9,372 nucleotides of DNA from Armatimonadetes bacterium UBA5419 (lineage in GTDB: Bacteria; Armatimonadota; UBA10988), in assembly GCA_002409445.1 (NCBI GenBank), contig DHNJ01000026.1, positions 1-9,372 of the forward strand, in the 5' to 3' direction. The translations under genes were made by a program, and so were the position numbers. Of this stretch, positions 4,396 through 9,372 are shown in pieces (position 1 is the first letter of the stretch; each line of letters starts with the position of its first letter). Below the pieces are notes generated by a model that was not told the origin of the DNA, ran no database searches, and saw only the letters and a program-made list of their open reading frames with translations.

Positions 4396-7037
4396 CCCGC
4401 CGCCGCCGCGCTGATCAGCCAGGCCAGCAGCCGCTCCGCCGCGCGGTCGTAACCCGGCGCCGCGGGGTCCAGCCGCCGCCGCAGCTCGACGCGGTTGAGC
4501 CAGACGTTGCCGCCCAGCGCGTCGACCTCGAGGATCACCGGCCGCTCGGGCCGCTCCATCCACAGCCACGGCCGCCCCGCCTCCGCCACCGGGCCCGCGA
4601 AGGTGCCCCACGACAGCAGGCTCTCCATCCCGTTCAGCCGCCGCAAGTACGGGTCGGCCAGGCCCGCCGGCACCGTCCGCCCCGCGCTCCAGAAGCCCGC
4701 CGACGCACGCGCCTCCTGTACCTCCAGGGGGAACAGCCCGTCCCACTCCCACTCGCCCCAGGCGTGGATCAGCAGCTGCCCGCCCGCCGCGACATGCTGT
4801 CGCAGGCCGGCGAAGTTACGCTGCGCCGGGTCGATGCCGCGCGCGTGCCAGACCATCACCAGGCCCCGGCCCGGCGTGCCCAGCGTCTCGCGGAAGGCGA
4901 TGTTCCGGGCCCGCAGCCAGGCCCGCAGCGCGTCATCCGCGCCGAGCACGGTGATCTCGCCGGCCGGGCGCGGCAGCGGCTGCGCGACCAGGACGTTCAC
5001 CGGCCGCTGGCTCAGCGCCGGCGCCGCCCCGGCCCGTTGGACCTCCGCGCTGAGCCAGTAGGTGCCCTCCGTCGCCGGCCAGGGCACCTCCACGACCTGC
5101 ACCAGGTTCTCGCTGGCCGGCACGGTGGCCGTGAACTCGTGGCGCCAGGCCGGATTGTCCAGGGCCTCGGGCGCCTGGCCGAACATCGGGCTGGCCGTCG
5201 TCAGCCGCACCTCGACGCGCACGGGCTGGTCCGCCGGCAGGTCGTTGCAGAGGTGGATCGGCACGCTGGCCTGGCCGCCGGCGATCATGTTCCGCTCGAA
5301 CAGGTTGACGCTGACCGCGACCGGCGCGAAGGCCTGGCGCATGGCCCAGACGTGCGGCAGCGTGCGGTCGGTGCGGTCCGAGGCACCGGACGTGCCATAG
5401 GGCAGGATCAGGTCGTACTGGTCGCGCCGCTGCTGCTCCATCTGCTCGGCGAGGATCTGCGTGTAGGCCTGCATCACGGCGGCCTCGTCGTCGCCCTCGG
5501 CCAGCGCACCGCCCAGGCGGTACTGCTGGTCCGGGGTCGCACTGCCGCAGAACTCGCTACAGCCCAGCGGCCGCTGCCCGTCACGCTGGTTCGACCACCA
5601 GGCGAAGCCCTCGTGGTAGTCCGCGTCGGCGCCGTCCCACAGTCCCTTATAGGTGTGCCGGTCGAGCACGTCCGGTGTCGTGTCGCCCGCGCGCATGATC
5701 GGCCGGCTCGGGTCGAGCGCCTTGATCGCGTCGTAGAGGACGGTATTCTGCCACTGCTCCTCCTGGCTGAACTCGTTGACCGGGACCCAGACGAACAGCG
5801 ACGGGTGGTTGCGCTGGTGCTTTACCCAGCCCTCCGCCTCGCGCACGGCGTTGGCCTTGTAGGTCCGCCAATCGGCCGGCGTAAAGTCCCACTGGCCGTA
5901 GTTCTGGACCATCTTGAACTCGGAAAGGATGAACGCACCGTGCTCGTCGGCGATGTCCAGCCACAGGTCCGGCGGCGGCGCGGTGTGGGTGCGGTAGCCG
6001 TTGTGGTTCATGAACCGCGCGAAATCGACCAGGTAGCCGCGGATCTTGTCCACATTGCCGTACCACTCGTCGGACCAGTAGAACTGCCACATCAGGTTGT
6101 CGCCGCGCAGGTAGTGGCGCTCGCCGTTGAGGTGGTAGCGGCCGTCGACGACCGTGAACTCGCGCTGGCCAAACCGCTCGTCGCGGCGGCTGAGGATCTG
6201 CCCGCCGCTGCCCAACGTGACCTCGGCCACGTGCAGGTTCGGCGCGGCCGGACTCCACAGCTTGGCGCCGGTCATCGGCACGCGCAGCTCGTGCGGGCCC
6301 GGTTGCTGGGCCAGATCGACGCGCAGCCGCGCCACACCGACCGGTGCCGCCCCCGGCGTCACCGGCCAGGGCAGCACGCGGATCAGGATCTCCGCCGGCC
6401 CGGTCATCGTCTGCGCCGCGTCGAGATGGACGATCGCGCGGACCTGTTCGTTGGCCAGGTCCGGCAGCAGCTGCACCGCGGCCAGGCGCGCGCCCTGGTA
6501 CAGGTCGAGCCAGCAGGAGCCGAAGACCGAGCCGTCGTGCCGCCCACCGAAGGCCGGGTAGCCGCCGGGCACCAGCGGCACACCGTTGCGCTTGGGCAGC
6601 GCCGACCAGCCGGTCACGCGCAGGACGACCTCGTTGTCGCCCGCGCGCAGCAGCCCGGGTGGCAGCAGCACGTCCTCCGGCGCGGTGACCGGGCTACTGC
6701 CGACCTCGCGCCCGTTGACCCAGGCCCGCACGCCCCACAGCACCCGCCCCCAGTGCAGCGCGGCGTCGCGCCGCGCCTGCTCGGCGCTGAGCGTGATCGT
6801 CCGCCGTGCCCAGACGCCCGGCGCGTCGTTCAGCTCATCGATCGGCCAACGGCGCAACGGCAGCGTCGCCGGCGTCCAGTCGGTCGCCGCCAGCGCCGCG
6901 TCGAGCGCCTCCGTCGCACCCGCCGCGCGGATCCGCCAGGGGCCGTCCAACGAGACGCGCAGCTCCGGCTGCGCCGCGGCGCAGGCCGCCAGGCCGGCCA
7001 ACAACAGGACCGGCCAGACCCGCCCGAGGTACGTCAT
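4392..7037 (-). CDS. GH2-family glycoside hydrolase, probable lipoprotein (second tandem copy)
   Basis: This complete 881-residue protein has the glycoside hydrolase family 2 layout (retaining beta-galactosidases, beta-mannosidases, beta-glucuronidases). A signal sequence with lipobox Leu-Ala-Ala-Cys (Cys19) predicts a lipid-anchored exported enzyme; plain cleavage after the alanines near 22 is the alternative. Domains: jelly-roll sugar-binding domain about 25-180 (DGPWRIR, VRAWVNGREVG), Ig-like domain about 181-295, TIM barrel about 296-570, a second Ig-like domain about 571-690, and a C-terminal alpha/beta domain 691-880 that resembles glutamine-amidotransferase-like folds (LRQHVAAGGQLLI). 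The acid/base should be Glu422 in WVPVNEF and the nucleophile Glu495 in GCSEFCG; YRTHTAPPPDLWLD at 348-361 is the usual GH2 loop. It starts 1 nt after its paralogue's stop, with GGGAGG five bases before the ATG, so it is translationally coupled. The family is sure; the sugar specificity cannot be read. The Cys after SEF, where Gly is common in GH2, is unusual. Confidence 0.9.
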   Translation of the reverse strand: MTYLGRVWPVLLLAGLAACAAAQPELRVSLDGPWRIRAAGATEALDAALAATDWTPATLPLRRWPIDELNDAPGVWARRTITLSAEQARRDAALHWGRVLWGVRAWVNGREVGSSPVTAPEDVLLPPGLLRAGDNEVVLRVTGWSALPKRNGVPLVPGGYPAFGGRHDGSVFGSCWLDLYQGARLAAVQLLPDLANEQVRAIVHLDAAQTMTGPAEILIRVLPWPVTPGAAPVGVARLRVDLAQQPGPHELRVPMTGAKLWSPAAPNLHVAEVTLGSGGQILSRRDERFGQREFTVVDGRYHLNGERHYLRGDNLMWQFYWSDEWYGNVDKIRGYLVDFARFMNHNGYRTHTAPPPDLWLDIADEHGAFILSEFKMVQNYGQWDFTPADWRTYKANAVREAEGWVKHQRNHPSLFVWVPVNEFSQEEQWQNTVLYDAIKALDPSRPIMRAGDTTPDVLDRHTYKGLWDGADADYHEGFAWWSNQRDGQRPLGCSEFCGSATPDQQYRLGGALAEGDDEAAVMQAYTQILAEQMEQQRRDQYDLILPYGTSGASDRTDRTLPHVWAMRQAFAPVAVSVNLFERNMIAGGQASVPIHLCNDLPADQPVRVEVRLTTASPMFGQAPEALDNPAWRHEFTATVPASENLVQVVEVPWPATEGTYWLSAEVQRAGAAPALSQRPVNVLVAQPLPRPAGEITVLGADDALRAWLRARNIAFRETLGTPGRGLVMVWHARGIDPAQRNFAGLRQHVAAGGQLLIHAWGEWEWDGLFPLEVQEARASAGFWSAGRTVPAGLADPYLRRLNGMESLLSWGTFAGPVAEAGRPWLWMERPERPVILEVDALGGNVWLNRVELRRRLDPAAPGYDRAAERLLAWLISAAAAG

Positions 7038-7038
7038 C

Positions 7039-9372
7039 TCAACCTCCCGCCGCGGTGACCATCAGCCACGCGAGCAGCCGTTCGGCCGCCCGGTCATGGT
7101 CCGCGCTCGCCGGGTCCAGCCGCCCGCGCACCTCCACGCGGCTCAGCCAGACCGTCCCGCCCAGCACGTCGACCTCGGTGATCACCGGCCGGTCGGGCCG
7201 TTCCATCCAGAGCCACGGCCGCCCCGCGGCGACCGTCGGCCCGCTGAAGGTCCCGTCGGCCAGCAACCCGCGGTTGCCGTTCAGCCGCCGCAGCACCGGG
7301 TCGGCCAGGCCGGCTGGCGGCGTCCGCCCCTCGCTCCAGAAGCCGGCCGAGGCGCGCGCATCCTGGGTCTCCAGGGGGAACAGCCCGCCCCACTCCCACG
7401 GCCCCCAGGCGAGGATCAGCAGCTTGCCGCCCGCCGCGACGTGTTGCCGCAGCCCGTCGAAGTTGCGCTGCGCTGGGTCGACCCGCCGCGGATGCCAGAC
7501 CGTCACCAGGCCCTCGCCCGGCGTGCCCAGCGTCTCGCGGAAGGCGATGTTCTGGGCCCGCAGCCAGCCGCGCAGCTCGTCGTCGGCGCCGATCACCGCG
7601 ATCTCGCCCGCCGGCCGCGGCAGCGGCTGCGCGGCCAGCACGTTGATCGGCCGCTGGCTCAGCACCGGCTCGACCCACGCGCGGTGCAGCTGCGCGGTCA
7701 GCCAGTAGGTGCCCTCGGCCGCCGGCCAGGGCACGTCGACGCGCTGGGTCAGCGTCTCGCTGGCCGGCACCGTCGCCGTGAACTCGTGCCGCCAGACCGG
7801 GTCGTCCAGCGCGGCGAGCGCCTGGCCAAACTCGGGGCTGGCCGTGGTCAGCAAGACCTCGACGCGCACCGGCTGGTCGCTCGGCAGGTCGTTGCACAGC
7901 ACCACCGGCACGCCGCGCCCGCCGCCGGCCAGGGCGTTGCGGTCGAGCAGGTCGAGGCTAACCGCGACCGGCGCGAACGTGTTGCGCAGGGCGTGGACGT
8001 TCGGCAGCGTGCGGTCGCGCTCGGCCGAGCGGCCGGAGGTACCGTACGGCAGGATCAGGTCGTACTGCGCCCGCCGCTGCAGCTCCATCTGCTCCATCAG
8101 GATCTGCGCGTAGGCCATCTGCACCGGCCGCTTCAGCGCGCCCTCGGCCAGCGCGCCGCCCAGGCGGTACTGCTGGTCCTGGCCCATGCCGCCGCAGAAC
8201 TCGCTGCAGCCCAGCGGCCGCTCGCCGTCGCGCTGGTTGGACCACCAATCGAACCCGGCGTGGTAGTCGCCGTCGGCTCCGTCCCACAGGCCCTGATAGC
8301 TGTGCGTGTCCAGAATGTCCGGCGTGTTCTGGCCGGCGCGGAGGATCGGCCGCGACGGGTCGAGCGCCTTCATCGCGTCATAGAGGACGGTGTTCTGCCA
8401 CTCCTCCTGGTAGCTGAACTCGTTGGTCGGCGCCCAGACGAGGATCGACGGCCGGTTGCGCTGGTGCTTGACCCAGCCCTCGGCCTCGCGCAGGGCGTTG
8501 GGCAGATAGACCGCCCAGTCGGCGTCGGTGAAGTTCCAGGTCCCGTAGTTCTGGATCATCGGGAACTCTGAGATGAAGAACGCACCCTCCTCGTCCGCGA
8601 CATCCAGCCACAGGTCGGCCGGCGGCGAGGTGTGGGTGCGGTAGCCGCGGTGGTTCATGAACCGCGGGAAGTCCAGCAGGTAGGCGCGGATCAGGTCGCG
8701 GTCGGCGTACCAGTCGTCGCCCCACTCCCACTGCCACATCAGGTTCTCGCCGCGGATGTAGTAGCGCTCGCCGTTCAGGTAGTACCGTCCGCCGGCGATC
8801 GTGAACTCGCGCTGGCCGAAACGCTCGTCGCGCCGGGCGAGGATCTGTCCGCCACTGCCCAGGGTCACCTCGGCTAAGTGCAGGTTCGGGTCGGTCGGGC
8901 TCCAGAGCTTGGCGCCGGCCATCGGCACGCGCACCTCGTGGCTCGCCGCCTGCCCGCTCAGATCCACCCGCAGCCGCGCTACACCGACCGGCGCGGCCCC
9001 CGGCGTCACCGGCCAGGGCAGCACGCGGATCAGGATCTCGGCAGGCCCGGTCATCGCCTGCGCCGAGTCGAGGTGGACGATCGCGCGCACCTGCTCGTTG
9101 GCCAGGTCGGGCAGCAGCTGCACGGCGGCCAGGCGCGCGGTCTGGTACAAGTCGATCCAACAGGAGCCGAAAACGCCGTTGCCGTGGCGGCCGCCGAAGG
9201 CCGGGTAGCCGCCGGGCACGAGCGGGACGCCGTCGCGCTTGGGCAGCGCCTCCCAGCCGGTCACGCGCAGGACGACCTCGTTGTCGCCCGCACGCAGCAG
9301 GCCGGCCGGCAGCAGCACGTCGTCCGGCGCGCTGACCGGGCTGCTGCCGACCTCGCGCCCGTTGACCCAGGC
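7039..9372 (-). CDS. GH2-family glycoside hydrolase, first tandem copy, 5' end outside window
   Basis: The frame is open to the right edge, giving the C-terminal 777 residues; a GTG at 9318 is internal, because the 18 codons before it (AWVNGREVGSS and following) match the paralogue. Aligned with residues 105-881 of the downstream gene there is no gap, with 598 identities by hand count (about 77%). If the N-terminus is also the same size, the gene would start near 9684. The domains are the same: end of the sugar-binding domain, Ig-like domain, TIM barrel, second Ig-like domain and C-terminal alpha/beta domain. The presumed acid/base is the Glu of WAPTNEF (codon at 8419-8421) and the nucleophile the Glu of GCSEFCG (8200-8202), so the copy should be active. 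Changes relative to the other copy cluster in barrel loops, for example WEWGDDWY against FYWSDEWY. The export signal lies outside the window. The substrate is unknown. Confidence 0.9.
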   Translation of the reverse strand, partial: AWVNGREVGSSPVSAPDDVLLPAGLLRAGDNEVVLRVTGWEALPKRDGVPLVPGGYPAFGGRHGNGVFGSCWIDLYQTARLAAVQLLPDLANEQVRAIVHLDSAQAMTGPAEILIRVLPWPVTPGAAPVGVARLRVDLSGQAASHEVRVPMAGAKLWSPTDPNLHLAEVTLGSGGQILARRDERFGQREFTIAGGRYYLNGERYYIRGENLMWQWEWGDDWYADRDLIRAYLLDFPRFMNHRGYRTHTSPPADLWLDVADEEGAFFISEFPMIQNYGTWNFTDADWAVYLPNALREAEGWVKHQRNRPSILVWAPTNEFSYQEEWQNTVLYDAMKALDPSRPILRAGQNTPDILDTHSYQGLWDGADGDYHAGFDWWSNQRDGERPLGCSEFCGGMGQDQQYRLGGALAEGALKRPVQMAYAQILMEQMELQRRAQYDLILPYGTSGRSAERDRTLPNVHALRNTFAPVAVSLDLLDRNALAGGGRGVPVVLCNDLPSDQPVRVEVLLTTASPEFGQALAALDDPVWRHEFTATVPASETLTQRVDVPWPAAEGTYWLTAQLHRAWVEPVLSQRPINVLAAQPLPRPAGEIAVIGADDELRGWLRAQNIAFRETLGTPGEGLVTVWHPRRVDPAQRNFDGLRQHVAAGGKLLILAWGPWEWGGLFPLETQDARASAGFWSEGRTPPAGLADPVLRRLNGNRGLLADGTFSGPTVAAGRPWLWMERPDRPVITEVDVLGGTVWLSRVEVRGRLDPASADHDRAAERLLAWLMVTAAGG
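7043..7048 (-). promoter_or_regulatory. Ribosome binding site inside the end of the upstream GH2 gene
   Basis: On the minus strand GGGAGG is followed by TTGAG and then the ATG at 7037. The site lies in the last codons of the upstream paralogue, whose TGA is separated from the ATG by a single G. This fixes the start of the downstream gene and implies coupled translation. Confidence 0.8.

Larger units (their letters stand above)
4392..9372 (-). repeat. Tandem gene duplication of the GH2 gene
   Basis: The two GH2 genes are head-to-tail with a constant offset of 2647 bp, which equals one full gene (2646 bp) plus the single spacer base. DNA similarity runs through the whole comparable stretch; one exactly shared run of 44 bp is 6349-6392 against 8996-9039. 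About 23% amino-acid divergence shows an old duplication, not an assembly duplicate. Further copies may lie beyond the right edge. Confidence 0.9.

Noticed and set aside
4764..7058. Very long plus-strand open frame (764 codons) opposite the GH2 gene
   Set aside because: It is antisense to a gene with clear GH2 motifs; its product is rich in Arg, Ala, Gly and His without domain signatures, as expected for the opposite frame of GC-rich coding DNA.
6586..8571. Long plus-strand open frame (661 codons) spanning the junction of the two GH2 genes
   Set aside because: Same reason: low-complexity product, no ribosome binding site logic, and it crosses two real genes on the other strand.
9316..9318. 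GTG as the start of the upstream GH2 gene
   Set aside because: The frame continues to the window edge and the preceding 18 codons match the paralogue, so the true start is outside the window.
4392..9372. Assembly error producing a false tandem copy
   Set aside because: The copies differ at about 23% of residues with changes spread throughout and both frames intact, which an assembly duplicate would not show.

Overview
The window is very GC-rich bacterial DNA with densely packed genes, short or overlapping junctions and strong use of C- or G-ending codons. Nothing in it fixes the taxon. High GC, -10 boxes placed directly before start codons, and large exported family 2 glycosidases would fit an Armatimonadota-like or similar free-living high-GC bacterium, but this is a weak inference. 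There are no RNA genes, insertion sequences, CRISPR arrays or phage genes.

Left part (1-2426): two genes diverge from a 184-bp intergenic region. On the minus strand lies the N-terminal 365 residues of a membrane-anchored tetratricopeptide-type protein; its 3' end is outside the window. On the plus strand lies a secreted HEAT-repeat protein of 381 residues with a clear sigma70-type promoter. The region between them carries a 15-bp repeat in two copies, a 7-bp-stem hairpin and a 10-bp palindrome containing a -10-like box.

Middle (2427-4395): after a 92-bp spacer with two hairpins comes a two-gene operon: rnz (ribonuclease Z, tRNA 3'-end maturation, all metal ligands present) and an APH-fold small-molecule kinase. 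They overlap by ATGA. The rnz start has a TATACT box 8 nt upstream and no ribosome binding site, so its mRNA may be leaderless.

Right part (4392-9372): two minus-strand genes in tandem encode large glycoside hydrolase family 2-like proteins. The upstream copy is cut by the right edge of the window; the downstream copy is complete (881 aa, probable lipoprotein). Over the 777 comparable residues they align without any gap, with 598 identities by hand count (about 77%). Both keep the two presumed catalytic glutamates. The copies are 1 nt apart, and the ribosome binding site of the second lies in the end of the first, so they form one translation unit. The downstream copy ends tail-to-tail with the kinase gene, both stop codons sharing one CTAG.

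The most notable biology is this coupled, size-conserved GH2 pair, in which the catalytic barrel has diverged more than the N-terminal domains. No defence, mobile or clearly novel system was found.
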